Below, one piece after another: positions 6,616 through 13,216 of a stretch of 13,442 nucleotides of DNA (position 1 is the stretch's first letter; every line of letters starts with the position of its first letter). The position numbers and the translations under genes are program-made. Source of the DNA: SIG710 sp045604985 (lineage in GTDB: Bacteria; Bacillota; Clostridia; Oscillospirales; CAG-272); NCBI GenBank assembly GCA_045604985.1, contig JAZUPD010000033.1, forward strand, positions 1 to 13,442, given 5' to 3'. The notes below the pieces were generated by a model, which was given only the letters and a program-made list of their open reading frames with translations, was not told the origin of the DNA and searched no databases.

Positions 6616-7818
6616 ATGGCGAACTATGAACGCAGAGTGGGCACGGTTTCAAGAGGAATCCGCTGTCCCATCATACGAGAAGGAGATGACCTTGCTGCTC
6701 TTGTCAGCAACAGCGTCCTCGAAGCAGCTGAATTTGAAGGATTTGAGCTTCGTGACCGCGACGTTATCTCCATAACAGAATCTATCGTTGCAAGAGCGCA
6801 GGGAAACTATGCAAGCGTTGACGCAATTTCCACAGATGTTAAGTCAAAGCTTGGCGGCGGAACTATCGGTGTAATTTTCCCCATTCTTTCCCGCAATCGC
6901 TTTGCTATCTGCCTGCGCGGCATTGCAAAGGGTGCAAAAAAGGTTGTTCTTATGCTCAGTTATCCCTCCGACGAGGTTGGAAATCAGCTCGTTAGCCTTG
7001 ATAAGATCGACGAGGCCGGCGTAAATCCTTATAGCGATGTTCTTTCTCTCGAAAAATACCGCGAGCTTTTCGGAGAGAATAGGCATGAATTTACAGGCGT
7101 TGACTATGTTGAGTATTACGGAAATCTTGTTAAGGAATGTGGCGCAGAGGTCGAGATAATCTTTGCAAATCAGCCAAAGGCTATTCTTGATTATGCAGAT
7201 TGTATCCTTACCTGTGATATTCACACAAGGGCACGCACAAAGAGGATCCTGAAGGCTGCGGGTGCAAAGATCGTATTGGGTCTTGACGATATCCTCAACG
7301 TTCCCGTGAATGGAAGCGGATGCAATGAAAAATACGGACTTCTCGGTTCAAATAAGTCCACAGAGGACTCTGTCAAACTTTTCCCCCGCGAGTGCAAGGA
7401 TCTTGTTCTCGATATTCAAAAGAGAATTTTTGATGCCACGGGAAAGCGCATTGAGGTAATGGTTTACGGCGACGGTGCATTCAAGGATCCTCAGGGTAAG
7501 ATCTGGGAGCTTGCTGATCCGGTCGTTTCTCCCGCATTTACAGACGGTCTTGTGGGTACACCCAACGAGCTTAAGCTAAAATACCTTGCAGATAACGATT
7601 TTAAAGATCTTTCCGGCGAGGAGCTAAAGGAAGCTATCTCCAATAGCATCAAGGCAAAGGACGGAAGCAGTCTTGTTGGAAACATGGTAGCTCAGGGAAC
7701 AACTCCCCGCAAGATAACAGACCTTATCGGTTCTCTTTGCGACCTCACAAGCGGCTCAGGAGACAAGGGTACACCCGTTGTCCTCGTTCAAGGCTATTTT
7801 GATAATTATACTAATTGA
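6616..7818 (+). CDS. CofE-like protein (coenzyme F420-0:L-glutamate ligase family), role unknown
   Basis: Resembles the F420_ligase family (CofE; GTP-dependent addition of glutamate to F420-0). It belongs to a long version found in gut Firmicutes, which are not known to make F420. The N-terminus, GIRCPIIREGDDLAALV followed by RDRDVISITESIVARAQG (residues 14-62), matches the CofE pattern of a GDDL motif and then a D-V-x-x-x-T-x-x-I-V-x-x-x-G stretch. The C-terminal half carries GSNKSTEDSVKLFPRE, VMVYGDGAF and WELADPVVSPAFT, which fit the family's second conserved block. The 400 residues compare with about 250 in archaeal CofE; the extra length is mainly the middle (about 115-240). It ends in a highly patterned tail, LTSGSGDKGTPVV. 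ATG at 6616 has AAAGGAAGG (6597-6605) upstream. It lies 67 bases after guaA and before a terminator, so it is probably co-transcribed with guaB-guaA. The substrate cannot be read from the sequence; an amide- or peptide-ligase reaction is only inferred. Confidence 0.8.
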   Translation: MANYERRVGTVSRGIRCPIIREGDDLAALVSNSVLEAAEFEGFELRDRDVISITESIVARAQGNYASVDAISTDVKSKLGGGTIGVIFPILSRNRFAICLRGIAKGAKKVVLMLSYPSDEVGNQLVSLDKIDEAGVNPYSDVLSLEKYRELFGENRHEFTGVDYVEYYGNLVKECGAEVEIIFANQPKAILDYADCILTCDIHTRARTKRILKAAGAKIVLGLDDILNVPVNGSGCNEKYGLLGSNKSTEDSVKLFPRECKDLVLDIQKRIFDATGKRIEVMVYGDGAFKDPQGKIWELADPVVSPAFTDGLVGTPNELKLKYLADNDFKDLSGEELKEAISNSIKAKDGSSLVGNMVAQGTTPRKITDLIGSLCDLTSGSGDKGTPVVLVQGYFDNYTN

Positions 7819-7826
7819 TTCAATAT

Positions 7827-7864
7827 AAAAAAGCACCGCTTTGCCAAGGCAGTGGTGCTTTTTT
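7827..7864 (+). terminator. Intrinsic terminator of the guaB-guaA-cofE-like operon
   Basis: AAAAAAGCACCGCT (7827-7840) pairs with AGTGGTGCTTTTTT (7851-7864) with one G-T wobble and a 10-base loop. It begins 9 bases past the stop codon and ends in a T-run. Confidence 0.9.
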
Positions 7865-7891
7865 GATACCAACTCGGTTTTATAAAAGTAA

Positions 7892-7923
7892 AAAAGCCAA
7901 GGCTTAAACAAGCCTTGGCTTTT
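7892..7923 (-). terminator. Intrinsic terminator of the dapA-dapB-lysA operon
   Basis: A perfect 14-bp stem, AAAAGCCAAGGCTT (7892-7905) with AAGCCTTGGCTTTT (7910-7923), encloses a 4-base loop. On the minus strand it starts 3 bases after the lysA stop and ends in a T-run. Together with 7827-7864 it insulates the two converging operons. Confidence 0.9.
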
Positions 7924-7925
7924 GA

Positions 7926-9254
7926 TTATATCTCACACCTGAGCATATCCTCGTATGTTTCTCTGCGAATTACCAATTTATCCTCTCCGCTACGAAGCAC
8001 CACCACTGGCGGACGGGGAATCCTATTATAATTCGACGCCATTGAGTGATTATAAGCTCCCGTTGTCATAACGGCAACTATATCTCCCCTCTCAGGCAAA
8101 GGCATTTTTACATCTTCTTGAATAATATCTCCGCTTTCACAACATCTGCCGGCAACCGTGCAAACAAAATCACATTCATCATTCATTCTGTTTGCAAGCA
8201 CAACGCTATAAGGTGAACCGTAAAGCGCAAATCTTGGGTTATCGGGCATACCGCCGTCGATGGAGACATAGCTCTTGAATCCGGGAATGATTTTTACCGT
8301 TCCTGCACTGTAAAGAGTCATTCCCGCATCTGCAACGATGCTCCTTCCGGGCTCCATACGCACCGAGGGGAATTTTAAGCCCTTCTCCTCGCAAACCTTT
8401 TTCATATACTTTGCTATCTCAGCAATATTTGCTTCATAATCAATTATAGGATGCTCGGGAAGGTATCTTACCCCCATTCCGCCGCCGAGATTTATTATTT
8501 CAGCCTCAAAGTCAAAAGTATCTCTCATATCCGCAGAGAATGAAAGCATTTTTTCCGCCGCCGATATAAAAGGCTCGCTTTCAAATATCTGTGAACCGAT
8601 ATGGCAATGATATCCCATGACGGCGATGTTTTTCTGACGGAGTGCTAACGAAAGAAGCTCCTTTGCTTGCCCTGTTTCGATTGCCGCACCAAATTTTGAA
8701 TCGACTCTTCCGGTATTTATCGACTGATGGGTATGAGGGTCGATCCCCGGGGTGATTCGGAGAAGTATTTTTTGGACATATCCTCTTTTTTCGGCTTCAG
8801 TTTGGATCGCAAGAAGCTCTGTTACGCTGTCGCAAACGAAATATCCGACGCCCTTGTCCATAGCAAAGGCGATATCGGAGTCCGTCTTGTTATTCCCATG
8901 AAAATAGGAATTTTCCATGGGAAAGCCCCCTTCAGAAGCTGTGTAGATCTCTCCGGAGGATACAACATCAATGCCCATTTGTTCCTCGCACATAATGCGG
9001 TATATATCCTTTATGCAAAGGGCCTTTCCCGCATAAAGAGGCATCGAGCTCTCGCCGAAATACTTCTTCATTGCGCTCATATATATGCGGCATTTTTCTC
9101 TGATCTTGTCCTCATCGAGAAGATAAAGAGGTGTGCCGTATTTTTCTGCAAGAGAAACGGTATCCACGCCCGCAAAGGTCAGATGTCCCGCTTCGTTTAC
9201 TCCCAGATTATCGCAAATCATATCGGCTCTTTTATCCAAGCATATCGTTGACAT
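7926..9254 (-). CDS. lysA: Diaminopimelate decarboxylase
   Basis: PLP-dependent decarboxylation of meso-diaminopimelate to L-lysine, the last step of the pathway; cytoplasmic, fold type III (alanine racemase-like). The 442 residues are near normal length. Visible motifs are the PLP lysine K77 in YAGKAL (commonly YAxKAN), HIGSQ (218-222), the glycine-rich phosphate site GGG (257-259), EPGRSIVADAG (301-311), the catalytic-site CESGD (372-376) and GAYNHSMASNYNRIPRP near the C-terminus. ATG at 9254 has a purine-rich GAAAGAGGA upstream. The start lies inside the last 23 bases of dapB, in another frame, indicating translational coupling. It is the last gene of the lysine-riboswitch operon, so its expression should fall when lysine is plentiful. 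Confidence 0.95.
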   Translation of the reverse strand: MSTICLDKRADMICDNLGVNEAGHLTFAGVDTVSLAEKYGTPLYLLDEDKIREKCRIYMSAMKKYFGESSMPLYAGKALCIKDIYRIMCEEQMGIDVVSSGEIYTASEGGFPMENSYFHGNNKTDSDIAFAMDKGVGYFVCDSVTELLAIQTEAEKRGYVQKILLRITPGIDPHTHQSINTGRVDSKFGAAIETGQAKELLSLALRQKNIAVMGYHCHIGSQIFESEPFISAAEKMLSFSADMRDTFDFEAEIINLGGGMGVRYLPEHPIIDYEANIAEIAKYMKKVCEEKGLKFPSVRMEPGRSIVADAGMTLYSAGTVKIIPGFKSYVSIDGGMPDNPRFALYGSPYSVVLANRMNDECDFVCTVAGRCCESGDIIQEDVKMPLPERGDIVAVMTTGAYNHSMASNYNRIPRPPVVVLRSGEDKLVIRRETYEDMLRCEI

Positions 9255-9972
9255 CGTAAAGTCCTCTTTCCTTTGTCATAAGATAATTTGCCGCCGTCAA
9301 AGCACCCTCCGCAAAGAGCGTGCGGCTATGGGATTTATGTGAAAGAGTAATTGTTTGCGAGCCTGTGTCGATCCTAACCTCATGCTCACCCACAACCTTG
9401 CCCATTCTGAGTGAATGAATGCCGATCTCGCACTTATCTCTCTTTCCGTTTTCATGTCTGCCAATATTGAATTTTCCGCCCTCTTTTGCTTCTCTTGCAC
9501 CTTCTGCAAGCATAAGAGCCGTACCCGATGGAACATCCACCTTCTGATTGTGATGGACTTCCGTTATCTCAACATCAGCATCAGGAAACATCCTTACCGC
9601 CTGCTTTACAAGCGAAACGAGAAGTGCAATTCCGATAGACATATTTCCCGAATAGAAAACGGGAATCTGCTCAGATGCCTGCTTAATCATTTCCTTTTCC
9701 TCGTCTGTTTGACCTGTGGTGGCAATGATGATGGGCATTTTTCTCTTCAAAGCATAGGAAACGATGGAAGCTGTTGCACTATGGTGTGAAAAATCAATAA
9801 TAACATCCGCATCCTCTTTTACTGCCGCAATATCGGTATAAGCGGGGCAGTTGACTATGGGAAGAACGATATCCGTTGCTGCCGCAAGGGTGGCACATCC
9901 ATAGCCGCCCTCAATGGCACCGATAAGCTCCTTGCCCATCTTTCCCGATGCGCCGCAAACTATAACCTTCAT
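9232..9972 (-). CDS. dapB: 4-hydroxy-tetrahydrodipicolinate reductase
   Basis: Reduces 4-hydroxy-tetrahydrodipicolinate (the dapA product) to tetrahydrodipicolinate with NAD(P)H; cytoplasmic, pathway to diaminopimelate and lysine. The 246 residues begin MKVIVCGASGKMG, with the Rossmann loop GASGKMG at 7-13. Other motifs are ATTGQT (84-89), SGNMSIG (108-114), the catalytic region EVHHNQKVDVPSGTA with H140/H141 and K144, and GRHENGKRDKCEIGIHSLR. The frame stays open upstream to 10272, but that part overlaps dapA and looks non-coding. ATG at 9972 has TAAGAGGT just upstream and is chosen. It lies 11 bases after the dapA stop and overlaps lysA by 23 bases. Confidence 0.95.
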   Translation of the reverse strand: MKVIVCGASGKMGKELIGAIEGGYGCATLAAATDIVLPIVNCPAYTDIAAVKEDADVIIDFSHHSATASIVSYALKRKMPIIIATTGQTDEEKEMIKQASEQIPVFYSGNMSIGIALLVSLVKQAVRMFPDADVEITEVHHNQKVDVPSGTALMLAEGAREAKEGGKFNIGRHENGKRDKCEIGIHSLRMGKVVGEHEVRIDTGSQTITLSHKSHSRTLFAEGALTAANYLMTKERGLYDVNDMLG

Positions 9973-9983
9973 TTTTATACCTC

Positions 9984-10877
9984 TTAAATTATTCCGTGTG
10001 ATTTCATAATGGAGATGAGCTTTGCCTCGTTTGACTCCTCCATAGGAGTAAGGGGCAAACGGAGGTAGTTTTCGCAATATCCCATTGCGCTCATAGCTGC
10101 CTTTACGGGGATGGGATTGACCTCGCAAAAAAGAGCATTTATAAGCGAGAGATATTTCATCTGCATCTGCATACTCTTTTGTGTTTCGCCGCGCATAAAT
10201 GCATGGCATATTTCGCTTGTCTCTCCGGGCAGGAGGTTTGAAAGCACAGAAATAACTCCCTTTCCGCCGCAAGCCATAATGGGAACGATCTGGTCGTCAT
10301 TTCCTGAATAGATATCAAGCTTGTCGCCAACGAGAGCAGCCGTTTCAACTATCTTTGATATATTGCCGTTTGCTTCCTTGATTGCGGCAATATTGGGATG
10401 CTCTGCAAGAGCAAGATATGTTGAGGGTTCAATATTCATTCCTGTTCTTCCCGGCACATTATAGAGGATTATCGGCTTATCCGATGCATCTGCAATCGTT
10501 GTAAACATCTTGATAAGACCCTTCTGTGTTGTCTTATTATAGTAAGGTGTTACGACCAGCATTGCATCAGCACCTAACTGGCAGGCGCAGCGGGTAAGTT
10601 CAAGGGCGTAACCTGTATCATTGGAACCTGTTCCTGCAATAACGGGAACTCTGCCCGCAGTGCGCTTAACCGCAAAATCAATGGCGTCTTTATGCTCTTC
10701 ATCGGTAAGTGTTGAAGCCTCGCCTGTTGTACCGCAAACAACCAAAGCGTCGATTCCGCTGCCAATCTGCCAATCAATGAGCTTTCCGAAGGCATCATAA
10801 TCAATACCGTTTTCGGTAAGCGGTGTTACGAGAGCGGTTGCAGCCCCTGTGAAAATTGTTTTGTTAATCTTTGCCAT
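9984..10877 (-). CDS. dapA: 4-hydroxy-tetrahydrodipicolinate synthase
   Basis: Condenses pyruvate with aspartate semialdehyde, the first committed step to diaminopimelate and lysine; a cytoplasmic class I aldolase barrel. The 297 residues contain GTTGE (49-53), PYYNKTTQKG (111-120), Y139 and R144 in LYNVPGRTG and the Schiff-base lysine K167 in AIKEANGN, corresponding to E. coli T44/T45, Y133, R138 and K161. The start is ATG at 10877, with AAGGAAGG about 8 bases upstream. A longer reading from a TTG at 10904 would enter the riboswitch terminator and is rejected. It is the first gene of dapA-dapB-lysA and is controlled by the upstream lysine riboswitch. Confidence 0.96.
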   Translation of the reverse strand: MAKINKTIFTGAATALVTPLTENGIDYDAFGKLIDWQIGSGIDALVVCGTTGEASTLTDEEHKDAIDFAVKRTAGRVPVIAGTGSNDTGYALELTRCACQLGADAMLVVTPYYNKTTQKGLIKMFTTIADASDKPIILYNVPGRTGMNIEPSTYLALAEHPNIAAIKEANGNISKIVETAALVGDKLDIYSGNDDQIVPIMACGGKGVISVLSNLLPGETSEICHAFMRGETQKSMQMQMKYLSLINALFCEVNPIPVKAAMSAMGYCENYLRLPLTPMEESNEAKLISIMKSHGII

Positions 10878-10901
10878 TTTAGTTTCCTTCCTTTTTTTAA
10901 G

Positions 10902-10933
10902 CAAAAAATAGAGCCAATTCCTCCGAATTGGCT
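10902..10933 (-). terminator. Riboswitch-controlled intrinsic terminator before dapA
   Basis: On the minus strand, AGCCAATTC (10933-10925), loop GGAG and GAATTGGCT (10920-10912) form a perfect 9-bp stem followed by CTATTTTTTG. It stands between the lysine aptamer and the dapA ribosome binding site, the usual place for the expression platform of a transcriptional riboswitch. Confidence 0.92.
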
Positions 10934-10979
10934 ACCGATAAAGCTAAAAATATGCTCATAAAGGCACTTAACATAGCTA

Positions 10980-11146
10980 ATAACGATAGCTCTCCGCAGA
11001 AATGCGACAGTACAGCAGATCTTATTCCCCCATACCGGTGATGCCTTTCGCCCAGACATCCCTCGGCGCAATCCCCTTTCAAATCGGCAAAACTTTGCGA
11101 AAGCTTGACACCGATGCTACTCTTGTCATGCGCACCTCTATCATAA
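10980..11146 (-). ncRNA. Lysine riboswitch (L-box) aptamer
   Basis: Read on the minus strand, the conserved L-box blocks occur in order: AGAGGTGCGC (11139-11130), AAGAGTAGC (11124-11116), GCCGAGG (11067-11061), GGGCGAAAGGCAT (11053-11041), and ACTGTCGCA...TGCGGAGAGC (11010-10989). The closing helix P1 pairs TATGATAG (11145-11138) with CTATCGTT (10989-10982), with one wobble and one terminal mismatch. The length of about 167 bases fits the family. Lysine binding should stabilise P1 and let the terminator at 10902-10933 form, switching off dapA-dapB-lysA. The blocks are recognised by eye; a covariance-model search was not run. Confidence 0.95.
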
Positions 11147-11155
11147 TATGCAAAC

Positions 11156-11184
11156 ATTATAACAGTAAATTTTCCATTTGTCAA
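11156..11184 (-). promoter_or_regulatory. Consensus sigma-A promoter of the dapA operon
   Basis: On the minus strand, a perfect TTGACA (11184-11179) and a perfect TATAAT (11161-11156) are separated by exactly 17 bases. Transcription would start near 11149, directly ahead of the lysine aptamer. Such a strong promoter suits regulation by attenuation downstream. Confidence 0.92.
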
Positions 11185-11221
11185 TAGCTGTAAGCATTTT
11201 TCCTTGATAATTGTTTAAAAG

Positions 11222-11248
11222 TGGGCTGTTCCGAAACAGAACAGCCCA
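11222..11248 (-). terminator. Probable terminator of the ABC exporter operon
   Basis: TGGGCTGTTC (11222-11231) and GAACAGCCCA (11239-11248) form a perfect 10-bp stem with a 7-base loop. On the minus strand it follows the permease stop by 13 bases. The U-tract after it (CTTTTAAAC) is weak. It also separates this operon from the dapA promoter about 40 bases on. Confidence 0.7.
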
Positions 11249-11261
11249 AAAAAGTTATTTT

Positions 11262-12164
11262 TTATGCCTTCTTCGACCTCATTTTTGCGAGAATTATATA
11301 AATTCCGATCAATAAAAGAACCGTGCCACCTAGTACAGCAAACATCGCACCCTCACTTACGAGGTTATCAAAGAAGTAAATATTACAGTCAAATTCATTC
11401 ATCATTTCTTCTATCATCCGGCCGTTGACACCGCTATTTTCAAGCTCCGCAAATGCACTGCGCATAGCATGAGTGCGGGTAAGCGCAGTTCCGTATGTTC
11501 CGGGCATAAAGGTGAGAACCGTATGCAAAAAATCACCGAATTGTGACATTGGCATATATGCACCGCAAATAAAGCCGTAAACAGAGCTGATTATAGAGCC
11601 CACCGCCGATATCTGTCCCTGAGACGAGAGAAACAGGTTAATTATCGAGGAAAGGGCGGTGCCGAACATTGCAAGAAGAAATATATCAATTAGCAAAAGG
11701 GCAACATCTACCCCCTTCATATACCATCCCACCGATGCAAGATAGATAAATCCGATAAAAGCGGTGATAAGGCATATTATCAAGGTTGAGATCAGCGAAG
11801 AAATATAATAAGAAAGGGAAAGGACCGAGCTTTTTACGGGCGAAACATTGAAATCTCCGCGAGTTCCCTGAACCTTGTCCTGAACCGAAAGAAAATTTGA
11901 ACAGAAGGCAACCGTAACACAGCTGACCGCCAAAAGCGACGATACAAGCTGACCGCCAACAAGACCGTTGATAACCCTTTGGGGGACGCCAAGACTTTCC
12001 GGAATTACCGAAACGAAGGCATCGTGATAAACATTGCGTAAAAATGTTGCGTAAAGCACAAGAAGTATCATGGGAGTTGCAAGAGATGTAAAAAACAGTC
12101 CTTTATCCTTGAAAAAAAGCTTAATATTTCTTCCTGTCAGCGCAAAAAACGTCTTTACCATCAT
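11262..12164 (-). CDS. ABC-2 type transporter permease
   Basis: Membrane subunit of an ABC exporter of the DrrB/ABC-2 type; the substrate (drug, lipid, peptide or polysaccharide precursor) cannot be told. The 300 residues show six likely helices at about 23-43, 68-90, 118-143, 152-180, 187-205 and 272-293. The N-terminal part is amphipathic and basic, and an extracytoplasmic stretch lies between helices 5 and 6 (about 206-270). The C-terminus AKMRSKKA is basic and probably cytoplasmic. The gene overlaps the ATPase stop codon (ATGA), a sign of translational coupling. Two consecutive ATGs (12164 and 12161) follow GGGGAGGAG, and the second has the better spacing, so the true start could be one codon later. 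It forms a transporter with the ATPase encoded just upstream. Confidence 0.9.
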   Translation of the reverse strand: MMVKTFFALTGRNIKLFFKDKGLFFTSLATPMILLVLYATFLRNVYHDAFVSVIPESLGVPQRVINGLVGGQLVSSLLAVSCVTVAFCSNFLSVQDKVQGTRGDFNVSPVKSSVLSLSYYISSLISTLIICLITAFIGFIYLASVGWYMKGVDVALLLIDIFLLAMFGTALSSIINLFLSSQGQISAVGSIISSVYGFICGAYMPMSQFGDFLHTVLTFMPGTYGTALTRTHAMRSAFAELENSGVNGRMIEEMMNEFDCNIYFFDNLVSEGAMFAVLGGTVLLLIGIYIILAKMRSKKA

Positions 12165-13063
12165 TTCTCCTCCCCTTTTCTACCCGTAACTGCAAGGAAA
12201 ACATCGTCCATCTTGCCTTTCACCACCTCAAAGTCCTTTAAAACATCGGGATACTTTCTTATAAGCTTTGCGGCGGCAAGTGAATCCGGAACGCTTACTC
12301 TGAATGCTTCTCCAGTCACTTCATACGGATATCCCAGATCCTTGATCTGTTTCTCTCCAACTCCGTAAACGGTCATAAAATCACCTGCATAGCGGTTTTT
12401 CAATTCATTTGGGGTGCCGAATGCGGCAATTTTCCCCCGCTCAATTATAACAACATTATCTGCCTCCGCCGCCTCCTCCATATAGTGAGTTGTGAGAAAA
12501 ACGGTCAAATTTTCTTCGCAACGAAGCTTATCCACAATTTCCCAAACATTTTTTCTTGTATGCGGGTCGAGACCCGTTGTTGGCTCGTCGAGAATGAGGA
12601 GTCGGGGCTTATGTAGAAGTGCTCGGGCAATATCAATTCTGCGCCTTTGCCCACCCGAAAGCTTTTTTATGGGACGGTTCATAATTTCATCGAGTTCGAG
12701 AAGAGCTGAAAGTTCCTTTAGCCTATCATCAAAATCATTTCCGCAAATTCCGTAAAGAGCCGCTCTGCACCGAAGATTTTCCTTCACCGTGAGAGCTCTA
12801 TCCAGAACCGAATTTTGAAATACCACTCCGATGAGACCTTTTATTTTTTCTCCGTCCTTATCAATATCGAAGCCGCCAATCTTAACAGAGCCGCCGTCGC
12901 ACCCAAGAACACCGCAAATAATAGAAATTGTGGTACTCTTCCCCGCTCCGTTCACTCCGAGAAAGGCAAAGAGTTCCCCTTCCTTCACGGAAAAGCTAAT
13001 GTCCTTTACAGCTTCCACATCACCAAAACTTTTTTTAAGATTATTTATTTCAATCATATTCAT
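12161..13063 (-). CDS. ABC transporter ATP-binding protein (DrrA/CcmA-like exporter ATPase)
   Basis: Cytoplasmic ATPase that powers the permease encoded next to it. The 300 residues contain Walker A GVNGAGKST (36-44), Q-loop Q83, signature LSGGQRRR (135-142), Walker B LLILDEP (155-161) and switch histidine H193 (TTHYMEEAAEAD). A C-terminal extension of about 80 residues (220-300) is like that of DrrA-type drug-exporter ATPases. The start is placed at ATG 13063, with AAAGGAGG (13080-13073) 9 bases upstream. A GTG at 13072 abuts this site and is too close; an ATG at 13057 is also possible. It is the first gene of a two-gene operon. The TGATATCA pair overlapping the promoter suggests control by a dimeric repressor. 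Confidence 0.93.
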   Translation of the reverse strand: MNMIEINNLKKSFGDVEAVKDISFSVKEGELFAFLGVNGAGKSTTISIICGVLGCDGGSVKIGGFDIDKDGEKIKGLIGVVFQNSVLDRALTVKENLRCRAALYGICGNDFDDRLKELSALLELDEIMNRPIKKLSGGQRRRIDIARALLHKPRLLILDEPTTGLDPHTRKNVWEIVDKLRCEENLTVFLTTHYMEEAAEADNVVIIERGKIAAFGTPNELKNRYAGDFMTVYGVGEKQIKDLGYPYEVTGEAFRVSVPDSLAAAKLIRKYPDVLKDFEVVKGKMDDVFLAVTGRKGEEK

Positions 13064-13080
13064 AAGCTTCACCCTCCTTT

Positions 13081-13107
13081 TCTATGATATCAAAATGATA
13101 TCATAGA
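13081..13107. promoter_or_regulatory. Palindromic operator with two TGATATCA sites at the exporter promoter
   Basis: TCTATGATATCA (13081-13092) and TGATATCATAGA (13096-13107) are perfect 12-bp inverted repeats around AAA. Each arm itself contains the palindrome TGATATCA (13085-13092 and 13096-13103), so the two sites are also direct repeats spaced 11 bp apart, about one helical turn. The sequence covers the predicted -10 box and start point of the ABC operon, as an operator would. It carries no T-run and sits upstream of the gene, which argues against a terminator. Confidence 0.75.
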
Positions 13108-13123
13108 AAGTTTGGCTTGTCAA
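13095..13123 (-). promoter_or_regulatory. Sigma-A-type promoter of the ABC exporter operon
   Basis: On the minus strand, a perfect TTGACA (13123-13118) and TATCAT (13100-13095, one mismatch from TATAAT) are separated by 17 bases. The start point would be near 13088, a few bases before the AAAGGAGG site. The -10 box lies within the double palindrome at 13081-13107. Confidence 0.75.
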
Positions 13124-13216
13124 TAATAAAAAGCTGTTTTTTACATTTTATTAATATAACTGAAAACTAATTTTTTATTTCAAACAGGAATTTGTCAAAA
13201 AGTTACCGCAAACGCT

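Noticed and set aside
9973..10272. A 100-residue N-terminal extension of DapB
   Set aside because: It overlaps dapA in another frame, is full of arginine and lysine without DapB similarity, and the start at 9972 has a ribosome binding site and begins at the usual MKVIVCGASG.
10878..10904. A longer start for dapA at TTG 10904
   Set aside because: The added residues MLKKRKETK are read through the ribosome binding site and the riboswitch terminator tail.
11002..11187. Small open frames within 10897-11187 on either strand
   Set aside because: They coincide with the lysine riboswitch aptamer and promoter, which explain the sequence better.
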